Assembly (NCBI RefSeq): GCF_013322225.1
Contig: NZ_JAAMFB010000022.1
Location: 62,001-126,000 of the forward strand
DNA length: 64,000 nt
Source of the DNA: Agrobacterium larrymoorei
GTDB lineage: Bacteria; Pseudomonadota; Alphaproteobacteria; Rhizobiales; Rhizobiaceae
Direction of reading: 5' to 3'
The notes under the pieces are model-generated. The model was not told where the DNA came from, did no database searches, and worked only from the letters and a program-made list of their open reading frames with translations. Positions 16,276 to 25,327 of this stretch are shown piece by piece (the stretch's first letter is position 1; every line of letters begins with the position of its first letter). Both the position numbers and the translations under genes were made by a program.

Positions 16276-17610
16276 TCATGCCACGCGCTTGAGAGCGTCT
16301 GAAATGATGGAAACGATAGTGCCGATCTGCGCTTCTTCCACGATCAGAGGCGGAGAAAGCGCAATGATGTCGCCAGTCACGCGGACGAGCAAACCCTTAT
16401 TGAAGCAGTCGACGAAGGCGTCGTAGGCGCGGGTTCCCGGCGCTCCCTCTCTCGGTGCAAGTTCTATGGCACCGACCAGGCCGAGATTACGGACATCGAC
16501 CACATGCGGAGCATCCTTCAGAGAGTGAAGGGCGTTTTGCCACGTCTCTGCAAGATCGGTGGCCCGCGTCAGCAGTCCTTCTTCCTCATAAATCTCCAGT
16601 GTGGCGATGCCAGCGGCGCAGGCAACCGGATGGCCGGAATAGGTGTAGCCGTGGAAAAGTTCGATCTGGTTTTCAGGCCCCTGCATCAGCGCGTCGTAGA
16701 TAAATCGCTTCGCGTAGACCGCACCCATCGGAATGGTTCCGTTGGTGATGCCTTTGGCCGTGGTGACGAGATCCGGCACGACGCCAAAATAATCCGTGCC
16801 GAAAGGTTTGCCGAGGCGTCCGAAGCCGGTGATGACCTCATCGAAAATCAGGAGAATGCCGTACTTGTCGGCAATGGCGCGCAGCCGCTCCAGATATCTC
16901 TTGGGTGGAAGCACGACCCCTGCCGAGCCCGACATCGGCTCAACGATGACGGCGGCAATGGTTTCAGCGCCGTGCAGCGCGACGAGCCGCTCCAGATCCT
17001 CTGCCAGTTCGACGCCATGTTGCGGCAGGCCTTTGCTGAAAGCATTGCGCTCGACATCCAGCGTATGGCGCATGTGGTCTGCCGGGATTTGCGGGAAGAC
17101 GCGGCGATTATTGACGAGACCGCCGACCGAGATGCCACCGAAGCCGACACCGTGATAACCTTTTTCACGACCGATGATGCGGGTACGGGTGCCCTGACCA
17201 ATAGCGCGCTGATAGGCGATTGCTATCTTAAGCGCAGTATCGACGGATTCGGAGCCGGAGCCCGTGAAGAAAATGCGATCGAGCTGAGCCGCTGCGCCAC
17301 CCGGGGCGTTAGCCGCGAGCTTCTCGGCAAACTCGAATGCGATCGGGTGACCCATCTGGAAGGTAGGGGCGAAGTCCATGGTGGAGAGCTGTCGCTCGAC
17401 GGCCTGTGCAATGCGCTTGCGACCATGACCGGCGTTGACGCACCATAGTCCAGCAGTGCCGTCCAAAACCTTGTTGCCATCGACGTCGGTGTAATACATC
17501 CCGTCCGCACTGGCCAATAAACGCGGCGACGCCTTGAACTGCCTGTTTGCCGTGAAGGGCATCCAGAAGTTCCCAAGGTTGGGCATGTTGGTTTTGCTCT
17601 GGTGGTCCAT
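16276..17610 (-). CDS. Omega-amino acid (beta-alanine type):pyruvate transaminase
   Basis: A 444-residue class III PLP aminotransferase. The N-terminus NLGNFWMPFTANRQFK and the stretch GLWCVNAGHGRKRIA are typical of beta-alanine/omega-amino acid:pyruvate transaminases. The PLP lysine is K286 in TTAKGITNGTIPMGA; the Walker-like aspartate region is IFDEVITGFGRLG. It moves an omega-amino group to pyruvate, giving alanine and a semialdehyde. I chose the ATG at 17610 behind an AGGGGA ribosome site; an 18-codon in-frame extension upstream is not supported. Beside it lie a decayed XRE regulator and an M20/peptide importer operon, which suggests use of an amine released from an imported conjugate. 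Confidence 0.87.
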   Translation of the reverse strand: MDHQSKTNMPNLGNFWMPFTANRQFKASPRLLASADGMYYTDVDGNKVLDGTAGLWCVNAGHGRKRIAQAVERQLSTMDFAPTFQMGHPIAFEFAEKLAANAPGGAAAQLDRIFFTGSGSESVDTALKIAIAYQRAIGQGTRTRIIGREKGYHGVGFGGISVGGLVNNRRVFPQIPADHMRHTLDVERNAFSKGLPQHGVELAEDLERLVALHGAETIAAVIVEPMSGSAGVVLPPKRYLERLRAIADKYGILLIFDEVITGFGRLGKPFGTDYFGVVPDLVTTAKGITNGTIPMGAVYAKRFIYDALMQGPENQIELFHGYTYSGHPVACAAGIATLEIYEEEGLLTRATDLAETWQNALHSLKDAPHVVDVRNLGLVGAIELAPREGAPGTRAYDAFVDCFNKGLLVRVTGDIIALSPPLIVEEAQIGTIVSIISDALKRVA

Positions 17611-17747
17611 GGTATTCCCCTGCTGAAGATTGGGCATCATTCCGCGACTTGTACGTCGAAACAAGCCTTTTTTCGTATGCCTAAGCCCTTGTCTTCATGT
17701 GTCGCCCAGCCGTGTCTGCGGCATAGCGAACACCCTGAAAGCAAAAT

Positions 17748-17996
17748 GTGTCACTGACTGCGGTTATCGGTAGCAGGTTGCGTCAATTCCACTCCATTCA
17801 CAAGCTGTCGCGGCGCGAGCTTGGCGAAAGGGTAGGGGAGACATCTAACTCAATGATTTTATGTCTAATTTGCATCGACAACCTGTCGGTTGGTGCGCTG
17901 AGGCGATTTTCGGAGGCTATACCGTTTTGACTGGCAGAGTCTTTCGCGTCTGCACTTCAACAATCGGAAGTGATCACTCCCTACCGACGAAGGTAG
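17748..17996 (+). pseudogene. Decayed XRE-type (PuuR-like) regulator fragment
   Basis: The frame reads SRLRQFHSIHKLSRRELGER, then a scrambled stretch, then LSVGALRRFSEAIPF, a TGA stop (17928-17930), LAESFASALQQSEVITPYRR and another stop. Apart from the scrambled part and the stop, this follows the N-terminal helix-turn-helix of XRE-cupin regulators, where one expects TISLIEQNxVSPSVGALRRxLxGIPMSLAxFF. An indel and a nonsense change would explain it. No cupin domain follows. Such regulators often flank aminotransferase genes, so this was probably the local regulator. The rest of 17611-18077 contains nothing I can identify. Confidence 0.5.
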
Positions 17997-18077
17997 GTAT
18001 CGACACGATCAAATCGGCTTGGCGGCAGCATAACGGTCAGTGGTCAATCTCTGTCCAGCGACAAGACACTGAACCTA

Positions 18078-18833
18078 TCACTGAATTTCGTTGACGTACC
18101 GGTGATGGGCTGTCGTTGCCCTGTGTTCGGAATAGAGAACGGGAACGGCGACCTGATCATATGCAATTTCCTCAATCGTCAGGACCGCTGCCGGCCGCTT
18201 GAGATTGAGCCATTTCTCGTCCTCCTCGTTTGCGAGGTCGGCTGCTACTTGTTCCCTGATTGCTGAGATCCTGATCCCGTACTTCTCCAGAAGATGCAAA
18301 TAGAAGAGTGGGGGCATGTCTTCCGGCGTGTCCGGCAAATCGGGCACCCGTTCACGAGGAAGCGTAAGCGTCTCATGCATGATCGGGGAGTCATCCAAAT
18401 AACGGATGCGATGAAAATAGATCACCGGTGTACCCACAGAAATCTGGAGCTTTTGAGCGTCTGACCTCGATGCGCTCGCATTCGTAATCGATGTCACTTT
18501 CGTAACCGATTTGCCGAGCGAACCGTCAATCCCGTGCAGGCGAAAGTACTGGAAAAAAAGGCGCAGGCTGTGCTGGGGTTTTCGCCCTGTGACAACAGTT
18601 CCCGTCTTGCGACGCCTGCTCAAGAGACCGTCATTCGTTAAATCCATCAAAGCTCTTCGCACGGTACCCACGGCCACACCGTACATCTGCGACAGAGCAA
18701 TCTCGCTCGGCAAAACGGCGCCGGGGCCGAACTTACCAATCATGATGGCCTCGGTGATTTCTCGCTTCACAACTTCGTAAAGCGGAAGCGTGATTTCCGA
18801 GAGCTTCATGGAGGGTGATGAATTATTGTGCAT
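18078..18833 (-). CDS. GntR/HutC-family regulator with UTRA domain
   Basis: An N-terminal winged helix (PLYEVVKREITEAIMIGKF, LPSEIALSQMYGVAVGTVRR, LLSRRRKTGTVV) precedes a UTRA ligand domain (PVIYFHRIRYLDDSPIMHET...VPVLYSEHRATTAHHRY). HutC-type regulators repress neighbouring catabolic operons until a small ligand binds. It is divergent from the M20/ABC operon at 18958 and probably controls it through the palindromes at 18894-18932. I favour the ATG at 18833; a GTG at 18878 would leave almost no leader after the likely promoter. Neither start has a good ribosome site. Confidence 0.87.
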   Translation of the reverse strand: MHNNSSPSMKLSEITLPLYEVVKREITEAIMIGKFGPGAVLPSEIALSQMYGVAVGTVRRALMDLTNDGLLSRRRKTGTVVTGRKPQHSLRLFFQYFRLHGIDGSLGKSVTKVTSITNASASRSDAQKLQISVGTPVIYFHRIRYLDDSPIMHETLTLPRERVPDLPDTPEDMPPLFYLHLLEKYGIRISAIREQVAADLANEEDEKWLNLKRPAAVLTIEEIAYDQVAVPVLYSEHRATTAHHRYVNEIQ

Positions 18834-18893
18834 TTCGTCCACGCGATTGCCTTTTCTTTGGAGTTGACTCTTCGCCACTCTCTGCGCAGTATT

Positions 18894-18932
18894 ACTATAT
18901 AGTTTATATTAAAGAGCAACCTTCCTGCTCTT
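18894..18932. promoter_or_regulatory. Divergent operator region between GntR and M20 operon
   Basis: Two symmetric elements lie in the 79 bp before the M20 start: the palindrome ACTATATAGT (18894-18903) and an inverted repeat AAGAGCA/TGCTCTT (18912-18918 and 18926-18932, 7-base loop). The first sits among A/T-rich -10-like sequence and is the better candidate for GntR binding; the second could be an operator or a leader hairpin. Confidence 0.4.
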
Positions 18933-18957
18933 CCGCTGTCGTCTTGAAGAGGACTGG

Positions 18958-20277
18958 ATGAAAGTGAAACACGCCGCGTCAAAAAGCGAGACCTTCGCTT
19001 CTGCATTAGCGCTTATCGAAAGCGACATTGAAACGGCGGTTTCCAATCTGTCCAGAATGGTTTCAATCGACACCTCTTTCCCTCCGGGGCGCGGCTATGC
19101 TGCTTTCGCCGATTTGATGGCTGAACTTCTCAAGCCATTGGGGTTCGATGTTGAACGCATCGAAGTTCCCCGTGAATTGTGGTTTGTGGAAAACGGACCA
19201 GCCTATGGCGATCGCGTCAACGTCGTCGCGCGCAAACGAAGCGGACGACCGGTTTGTGGACTTTACTACCATGTCGACACCGTGCCGGTAGCGCCAGGCT
19301 GGAAGCGTGATCCCCTGTCACTGACAATCGAAGCCGACAAGCTATTCGGTCTTGGTGCTGCCGACATGAAAGGTACGATCGCTGCGACGCTTCTCGCACT
19401 AAGCGCTGCAGAAAAATCCGGATTGCCACTCTTCTACGACCCGATGATGCTTCTGTGCACGGATGAGGAAGGCGGCCTTTATCCTGGAATCCGGTATCTT
19501 GCAGAGCAAAAAATGCTGGAAGGGCATATTCTGAACTTTAACGGTTCAGCTGCGCCTCGCATTTGGGCCGGTTGTTTTGGAGTTTTCAATCTTCAGATCA
19601 CAGTCAGCGGGCATGCCGTCCACGCTGGTGAAGGCAATCGCACCGGAAACGGTGTGAATGCGATTGATGGTTCTCTGCCCATCCTGAACGCGCTGTCAGC
19701 CATGAAGGCACAAGTCGCGACGAAGGCTTCAAGCCTTGCGCCGCCGCCGCATGCGACTGGACCGCTGCGGCCATCATTGAATATCGCTGCCATAAACGGC
19801 GGCACGGCCGGAGGTCAGGTCCCAGCCGAGGTGAAAATACTCGTGTCTCGCCGTTACGCGCCAGAAGAGTCCTTCGATGAGTTGCGCTCCGAGCTGGAAC
19901 AACAGGTGCTGGAGTGCGTCGCCGGATCTGATCTGAACGTAGACTTCGACCTCGTCGGCCACCTCATTCCGACCGAAGATCCCGATGGACCTCACTGGCC
20001 ACGCTGGCAAAAGGCATTGAGCGTCGGGTTCGGGTACAGCCAGGACGACTTCAGCAAGTGGGGAGCGGCCAGTTGTTCCGACTTCGGATATGTCCAGAAG
20101 GCGGGCTTTGGACCCGAGGTGCTGCTTGGAGGCCTAGGGCGTCCGGAAAGCTGCATCCATAGCCCCGAAGAACACACCACCCGTCAAGACATCGTGGCAC
20201 TCGCCAAGAGTATCCTTGCCTATCTTGCGGCGGATTTCGCCGCTGAAGACATTCCAGAAAACGCAACACAATCATAA
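18958..20277 (+). CDS. M20-family metallohydrolase (ArgE/DapE-like), first gene of ABC operon
   Basis: A 439-residue M20 dizinc amidohydrolase/peptidase. It has metal and catalytic motifs YYHVDTVPV, GAADMKGTIA, CTDEEGG, a lid-domain histidine in SGHAVHAGEG, and a C-terminal CIHSPEEH. The segment that usually carries the EP glutamate reads NGSAAP, so the third-ligand position may be unusual. It should cleave an amide bond in an imported N-acyl or peptide substrate in the cytoplasm. An AAGAGGA ribosome site precedes the ATG. It opens an operon with a peptide-type ABC importer and a second M20 gene, divergent from a GntR regulator. Confidence 0.85.
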   Translation: MKVKHAASKSETFASALALIESDIETAVSNLSRMVSIDTSFPPGRGYAAFADLMAELLKPLGFDVERIEVPRELWFVENGPAYGDRVNVVARKRSGRPVCGLYYHVDTVPVAPGWKRDPLSLTIEADKLFGLGAADMKGTIAATLLALSAAEKSGLPLFYDPMMLLCTDEEGGLYPGIRYLAEQKMLEGHILNFNGSAAPRIWAGCFGVFNLQITVSGHAVHAGEGNRTGNGVNAIDGSLPILNALSAMKAQVATKASSLAPPPHATGPLRPSLNIAAINGGTAGGQVPAEVKILVSRRYAPEESFDELRSELEQQVLECVAGSDLNVDFDLVGHLIPTEDPDGPHWPRWQKALSVGFGYSQDDFSKWGAASCSDFGYVQKAGFGPEVLLGGLGRPESCIHSPEEHTTRQDIVALAKSILAYLAADFAAEDIPENATQS

Positions 20278-20289
20278 GGGAACAATGAA

Positions 20290-21840
20290 ATGCTGGAAAT
20301 TAAACGTCGTGCCTTTCTCGCAGGAACCGCTGCCATTTTTGCAGCTCCCGCGCTCGGATTCGCTCAGTCCGCAGCCCCGCTCAAGGGTGGCATTCTCAGA
20401 GTGTCGGTCGATCAGGCGGTCAGCGTAATCCACCCTTTGCTGACCCGTGTTACGCCTGAGTACCTCGTCACCGAACTCCTCTACAGCAACCTTACCCGGC
20501 TCAAGGTGGACATGTCCGTAGAAGCGGATCTGGCTGAAAGCTGGAGCCCGAATGAAGGCCTGACCGAGTGGACATTCAAGCTGCGCGAGGGCGTCAGTTT
20601 CCATGACGGTTCGCCGCTGACATCGAAAGACGTCGTTGCGACCTTCAAGGCAATCCTTGATCCTGCCACCGCTTCGCCCGGTCGCAACAATGTCGGTCCC
20701 ATTGCCGATGTGATTGCAGCCGATGACCTGACAGTCGTCTTCAAACTCTCCGGCGCCTATGCCGACCTGCCGGTCGCAATGGCCTACACAAATGCCCGGA
20801 TCATCCCGGCCTCCATCGCGACGGGTGATCTCAAAAGCCTGTCGACGAAGGCCGTGGGAACGGGTCCGTTCAAGCTTGTTTCCTATGAAGCGGACCGCCT
20901 GATCGTCGTCGAGCGCAACGAAAAATACTATGATCCAGCGCGTCCTTATCTGGATCGTGTCGAGATAAAGGTCTTCCCCGATACCTCTGCGGAAAGCTCT
21001 GCCCTATTGGCAGGCGATATCGATATCGTCTCCACGATTCAGCCGCCCGAATTCATGCGCGTCGACGGCAGCGATGGCGTAGAGACGCTGAGAACGCCTT
21101 CCGGCCAGTTCTGCAACATCAATTTCGGTTGCGATACGGCACCGTTCGATGACCCCCGTGTCCGTAAGGCGATCGCGCTGACGGTCGATCGCGAAGCCAT
21201 GGTCGGATTCGTGACCGAAGGATTTGGCACTGTTGGCAACGACACGCCGCTCAACCCTTCCTATCGCTTCTTCACGCAGGTCGCACAAAGACAGAAGAAT
21301 ATTGAAGAAGCCAAAAAGCTTCTGGCCGAAGCAGGCCACGCAAATGGCCTGGAAGTGACGTTGATTGCTTCCGACCGGCCAGCAGTCAGAACCCAGCTCG
21401 CCGTGGCGATGCGTGAAATGGCAAAGGAAGCCGGCATCACGATCAACGTGCAGACCATGCCACATGCCACCTATCTGGAGCAGGTCTGGAAGAAGGGTAG
21501 CTTCTACGTCGGCTTCTACAACATGCAGCCGACACCGGACGGCATCTTCAAGCTGCTTTACACCTCCGATGCCGCCTGGAACGAGACACGCTGGAATAAC
21601 AAGGACTTCGATGCTCTCGTCACGGAAGCGCGCGGAACGGCGGATGAAGGGAAACGTACCGAGCTTTACACGAAGGCTCAGGAGATCATGAACGACAGCG
21701 TTCCCTCCATCATTCCCTGCTTCTTCGATGTTCTTGCGGCGAAACGCTCCTGGGTGCAGAACTTCGAAGCGCATCCACGGGCATCCGTTTTCCGGCTCGA
21801 CCATGCTTCCCTGACCGACAAGGCTCCAAAACGCGGTTGA
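20290..21840 (+). CDS. Peptide-type ABC importer, periplasmic binding protein (SBP family 5)
   Basis: A 516-residue family 5 solute-binding protein. A Tat-like leader (KRRAFLAGTAAIFAAPALG) is followed by GGILRVSVDQAVSVIHPL, ELLYSNLTRLKVD, WTFKLREGVSFHDGSPLT and GTGPFKLVSYEADRLIVVER, all typical. It captures a peptide-like or amine ligand in the periplasm and hands it to the two permeases that follow. Length is normal. The ATG lies 9 bases after AAGGG. The twin arginines suggest folded export. Confidence 0.92.
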   Translation: MLEIKRRAFLAGTAAIFAAPALGFAQSAAPLKGGILRVSVDQAVSVIHPLLTRVTPEYLVTELLYSNLTRLKVDMSVEADLAESWSPNEGLTEWTFKLREGVSFHDGSPLTSKDVVATFKAILDPATASPGRNNVGPIADVIAADDLTVVFKLSGAYADLPVAMAYTNARIIPASIATGDLKSLSTKAVGTGPFKLVSYEADRLIVVERNEKYYDPARPYLDRVEIKVFPDTSAESSALLAGDIDIVSTIQPPEFMRVDGSDGVETLRTPSGQFCNINFGCDTAPFDDPRVRKAIALTVDREAMVGFVTEGFGTVGNDTPLNPSYRFFTQVAQRQKNIEEAKKLLAEAGHANGLEVTLIASDRPAVRTQLAVAMREMAKEAGITINVQTMPHATYLEQVWKKGSFYVGFYNMQPTPDGIFKLLYTSDAAWNETRWNNKDFDALVTEARGTADEGKRTELYTKAQEIMNDSVPSIIPCFFDVLAAKRSWVQNFEAHPRASVFRLDHASLTDKAPKRG

Positions 21841-21899
21841 TGACGCCTGCCTGCCGGGCGTGAAAATCACGTCCGGCTGACTTTGATAGGAACACGCTC

Positions 21900-22847
21900 T
21901 TGTCTCCCAGTTACATCTTCAAGCGGCTGGTGATGATCTTGTACACGCTCGTTGTCGTGTCGCTCATCGTCTTCGCGATAACGCAAATACTTCCAGCCGA
22001 CGCTGCCGTCATGATGCTGGGCGAAAATGCCACCAAAGACGCTCTCGACGCATTGCGGGCGACAATGGGACTGGATCAGCCCATTTGGCAGCAATATCTG
22101 ACGTGGCTCACGCATGTGGTGCAAGGGGATCTCGGTACATCGCTTCGAACCGGTCAGCCTATTGGTCCCGTCATGTTTGAGGCGCTTGGCCGCTCGCTGC
22201 TTCTGGCATTCCTGTCGATCAGTCTCATGCTCATCATCGCAATTCCGCTCGGGATCATCGCGGCGATCCGGCGCGGCAAATTTGCCGACATGCTGGTGAG
22301 CCTGATCTCCTACGCAGGCGTCGCCCTGCCGGAATTCGTGACGGCAACGGTTGCCGTTCTCGTGTTCGCAGACTGGATGAAGTGGTTGCCGCCAACGGGC
22401 TATGTTCCACTGACGGAAAATTTCGCCGATGGTATCGCGCATCTGGTGCTGCCGGTCTGCGTCATCTCGATCATTCTGATCGCGCACGTATCGCGCATGG
22501 TTCGCTCCGAACTCGTGGACGTGCTGCACACCGACTACATCCGTGCCGCCCGGCTGAAGGGAATGTCGCGGGGCCATGTTCTGCGCCGACACGCGTTGCG
22601 CAACGCACTTTTGCCGACCATCACCATCGTTGCGCTTGATGTCGGCTATCTTCTCGGCGGCGTGATCGTCGTGGAAGAGATATTCGCAATTCCCGGCATC
22701 GGTCGCCAGTTGATCGTTGCCATTCAGGCGCGCGATCTGCCTGCCATTCAGGCAGGCGTACTGATCATGGCCGCCACCTACTCCATCGTCAACTTTATCG
22801 CCGACATCCTCTATGCCTGGCTCGACAAGAGGATCCAGTATGACTGA
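21900..22847 (+). CDS. Peptide-type ABC importer permease (DppB-like)
   Basis: A 315-residue inner-membrane permease of the DppB/OppB type. The first helix is near residues 10-30 (LVVVSLIVFAITQILPADAA). The family signature GDLGTSLRTGQPI follows, about six helices in all, and the EAA loop is YIRAARLKGMSRGHVLRRHA. The start is a TTG at 21900 behind AGGA; an internal Met at residue 12 is too late for the first helix. It overlaps the next permease by 8 bp. Confidence 0.92.
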   Translation: MSPSYIFKRLVMILYTLVVVSLIVFAITQILPADAAVMMLGENATKDALDALRATMGLDQPIWQQYLTWLTHVVQGDLGTSLRTGQPIGPVMFEALGRSLLLAFLSISLMLIIAIPLGIIAAIRRGKFADMLVSLISYAGVALPEFVTATVAVLVFADWMKWLPPTGYVPLTENFADGIAHLVLPVCVISIILIAHVSRMVRSELVDVLHTDYIRAARLKGMSRGHVLRRHALRNALLPTITIVALDVGYLLGGVIVVEEIFAIPGIGRQLIVAIQARDLPAIQAGVLIMAATYSIVNFIADILYAWLDKRIQYD

Positions 22848-23664
22848 GTTCTTGAAACGACTGCTCAAGACACCCCAGGGCGCCATTGGCATTACCCTCG
22901 TCGTTCTGGTTTTAATCGTCGTCGTGTTCGGGCCGACACTGGCACCCTACGACCCTGAAAAGCTCGCGCCGCTTGCCCGCTACAAAGGGCCGAGCATGGC
23001 CTACTGGCTGGGAACCGACCAATATGGCCGCGATATTTTCAGCCGTCTGCTGATCGGAGCGCGTGCAACCGTGGTGATGGCCGTGCTGGCAACCATCGTT
23101 GGCACGTTGATCGGAGCACTCATCGGAACGGCGTCCGCTTTTCTTGGCGGTAGAGCCGATGAACTGATCATGCGCACCATAGATGCCGTCATGTCCATAC
23201 CCAGCCTGCTGTTTGCGCTACTGGTCGTCAATTTGCTCGGCTCCAGCACCATCAATGCGTTGATCGCCGTTGCCATTGCTTTTGCACCCGGCATGGCGCG
23301 CATTACCCGCAGTGTGGCGCTCACGGTTCGCAGGCAGGACTATGTCAATGCCGCCGTAGCGCGCGGCGAAAGCTCAGGCTACATCATCGGTCGCGAGATG
23401 TTACCCAACGTCATTGCGCCGATCATTGTCGAAATGACGATACGCGTTTCCTTCGCCGTGATGCTGTTTGCAACGCTCAGCTTCCTCGGTCTCGGGGCTC
23501 AGCCGCCTGCTGCCGAATGGGGCCTGATGGTCTCCGAAGCGCGCAGGTACATGCACATGTCAGCTGGCATCCTGATCTGGCCAAGTGCGGCGATCGCGAT
23601 CGTCGCTGTCGGTTTCAACCTTCTGGGCGACGGTCTTCGCGACGCTCTCAATCCGCGAACCTGA
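22840..23664 (+). CDS. Peptide-type ABC importer permease (DppC-like)
   Basis: A 274-residue partner permease. It has the DppC-type N-terminal helix, then GTDQYGRDIFSRLLIGARA, a conserved signature, and an EAA loop DYVNAAVARGESSGYIIGRE followed by FLGLGAQPPAAEWG. The ATG at 22840 is preceded by GAGG and lies inside the end of the upstream permease, indicating coupled translation; an earlier in-frame start would overlap further without a ribosome site. Confidence 0.92.
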   Translation: MTEFLKRLLKTPQGAIGITLVVLVLIVVVFGPTLAPYDPEKLAPLARYKGPSMAYWLGTDQYGRDIFSRLLIGARATVVMAVLATIVGTLIGALIGTASAFLGGRADELIMRTIDAVMSIPSLLFALLVVNLLGSSTINALIAVAIAFAPGMARITRSVALTVRRQDYVNAAVARGESSGYIIGREMLPNVIAPIIVEMTIRVSFAVMLFATLSFLGLGAQPPAAEWGLMVSEARRYMHMSAGILIWPSAAIAIVAVGFNLLGDGLRDALNPRT

Positions 23665-23673
23665 GGTGGAACA

Positions 23674-25305
23674 ATGGCTAATGTCGAGAACAAACCGGTC
23701 ATCTCAATCGAGAACTACTCGCTTGATTACGATACGCCGAATGGTCCTTACCATGCGCTGAAAGATATCAATCTTGCGATCCACCGTGGAGAAATCCTGG
23801 GGCTTGTCGGTGAGAGTGGCTCAGGCAAAACCTCGCTTGCCTGGTCCATCATGCGCTACTTGGCTAAGAACGCGCACGAGCCTTCGGGTCGGATTTTGCT
23901 GGGCGGTGAAAACTTGCTCGAAACGTCTGAACGGCAAATGGAAGCCATTCGCGGCAGGCGCATCAGCATGGTCTTCCAGGACCCGAGCACCTCGCTTAAC
24001 CCTACTCTTCCTCTCGGTACCCAGCTGGCGGAAGTTCTTGTGCGGCACGCCGGACTGACACGGCAGCAGGCCTGGAAGGAAGGGGAGGTGAGGCTGGCCC
24101 ATGTCGGTCTGAAAACGCCTTCACAGATGATGAACCGCATGCCGCATGAAGTCTCGGGCGGCGAAAAACAGCGCGTCGTCATCGCATCCGCCTTTGCCTG
24201 CAATCCGGAATGCATCATATTCGACGAGCCGACGACCGCGCTCGACGTAATCACGTCCCGCCAAATTCTCGATTTGTTCGTAGAGTTGCAGTCACAAACG
24301 GGCGTGGCCTCCCTCTATATTTCTCACGATCTGGCACTGGTTGCCCGCACCGCTGGCCGCGTGGCCGTTATCAAGCGCGGAGATATTGTTGAGCAGGGAA
24401 CAGTTCGAGAGATTTTCAGCAATCCCCAGCAGGCCTATACGCGGGAGTTGATCGCTGCGGTACCAGATCCCGCCAGACGTCTGGTCAAGGATGATATTAT
24501 CGTCACCGAAAAGCCGTTGGTGAAGGTCGAGAATGTCAGCGTGCACTTCGGCCGCAAACCTTTTTTTACAGCCTTGACCGGTAAGAAGGTCAATCGTGTA
24601 ACGGGCAACAATGCTGTCAGCCTCAGCGTTAGTCCCGGCGAAATTCTGGGTATCGTCGGAGAATCCGGATCGGGTAAATCCACCCTTGCCAAGGCAATGA
24701 CGGGGCTCAACCGCTTTGAAGGCAAGATCGTCTTCGATGGGCGCGAGATCAAAAATCTCGGCGATATGGATAATGCCTATCGAAAGGATGTGCAGATCAT
24801 CTTCCAGCATCCTGACGCTTCCCTCAATCCTCGCCAGAAGATTTCCGAAATTCTCTCCAGACCTCTGAAACTGTTTGGCGATCAGGCAAATCTCGAGCAG
24901 CGGATCGGGGATATGCTGGAGCAGGTACGTCTGCCGCGCACCCACGCGAACCGCTATCCGCACCAGCTCTCGGGCGGAGAAAAGCAGCGTGTGGCGATTG
25001 CCCGCGCCTTTGCCTCGAAGCCGAAACTCGTTATCTGCGACGAGATCACCTCTGCTCTCGATGTATCCGTGCAGGCGTCGGTGGTGGAACTGCTGCTGGA
25101 ACTGCAGAAAGCAAGCGGTACGGCTTACCTGTTCATTACCCACGATCTCAACCTCATTCGCCAGATCGCTCACCGTATTGCCGTCATGTATCGCGGGGAT
25201 CTGGTCGAAGTCGTGAAGGCAGAGGAGATCGATAGCACTGAGCGGGCCGAATATACCCGCAACCTGATCGCAGCCGTGCCTCGCGCCGCCGCACAGTACA
25301 ATTGA
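23674..25305 (+). CDS. Dual ABC ATPase (DppD-DppF fusion)
   Basis: A 543-residue protein with two complete nucleotide-binding domains, equivalent to fused DppD and DppF. Domain 1 has Walker A GESGSGKTSL, signature VSGGEKQRV and Walker [14 protein letters not shown]. Domain 2 has GESGSGKSTL, LSGGEKQRVAIARAF and LVICDEITSALDV. Note DEI rather than DEP in the second Walker B. It powers the importer encoded just upstream. The ribosome site is GAGGTGGA. Fused ATPases are common in alphaproteobacterial peptide importers, unlike the separate pair in the 27-38 kb operon. Confidence 0.92.
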   Translation: MANVENKPVISIENYSLDYDTPNGPYHALKDINLAIHRGEILGLVGESGSGKTSLAWSIMRYLAKNAHEPSGRILLGGENLLETSERQMEAIRGRRISMVFQDPSTSLNPTLPLGTQLAEVLVRHAGLTRQQAWKEGEVRLAHVGLKTPSQMMNRMPHEVSGGEKQRVVIASAFACNPECIIFDEPTTALDVITSRQILDLFVELQSQTGVASLYISHDLALVARTAGRVAVIKRGDIVEQGTVREIFSNPQQAYTRELIAAVPDPARRLVKDDIIVTEKPLVKVENVSVHFGRKPFFTALTGKKVNRVTGNNAVSLSVSPGEILGIVGESGSGKSTLAKAMTGLNRFEGKIVFDGREIKNLGDMDNAYRKDVQIIFQHPDASLNPRQKISEILSRPLKLFGDQANLEQRIGDMLEQVRLPRTHANRYPHQLSGGEKQRVAIARAFASKPKLVICDEITSALDVSVQASVVELLLELQKASGTAYLFITHDLNLIRQIAHRIAVMYRGDLVEVVKAEEIDSTERAEYTRNLIAAVPRAAAQYN

Positions 25306-25327
25306 TTATATCGCAAGGAGCATGACA

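Noticed and set aside
17308-17323. A third parS-like sequence (GTTAGCCGCGAGCTTC) in the transaminase gene
   Set aside because: The right arm ends TTC instead of AAC, so it fails the parS pattern and is not palindromic.
21867-22892. 341-codon minus-strand frame opposite the DppB-type permease
   Set aside because: Antisense shadow, His/Arg/Asp-rich, with no start signal; the permease on the plus strand is clear.
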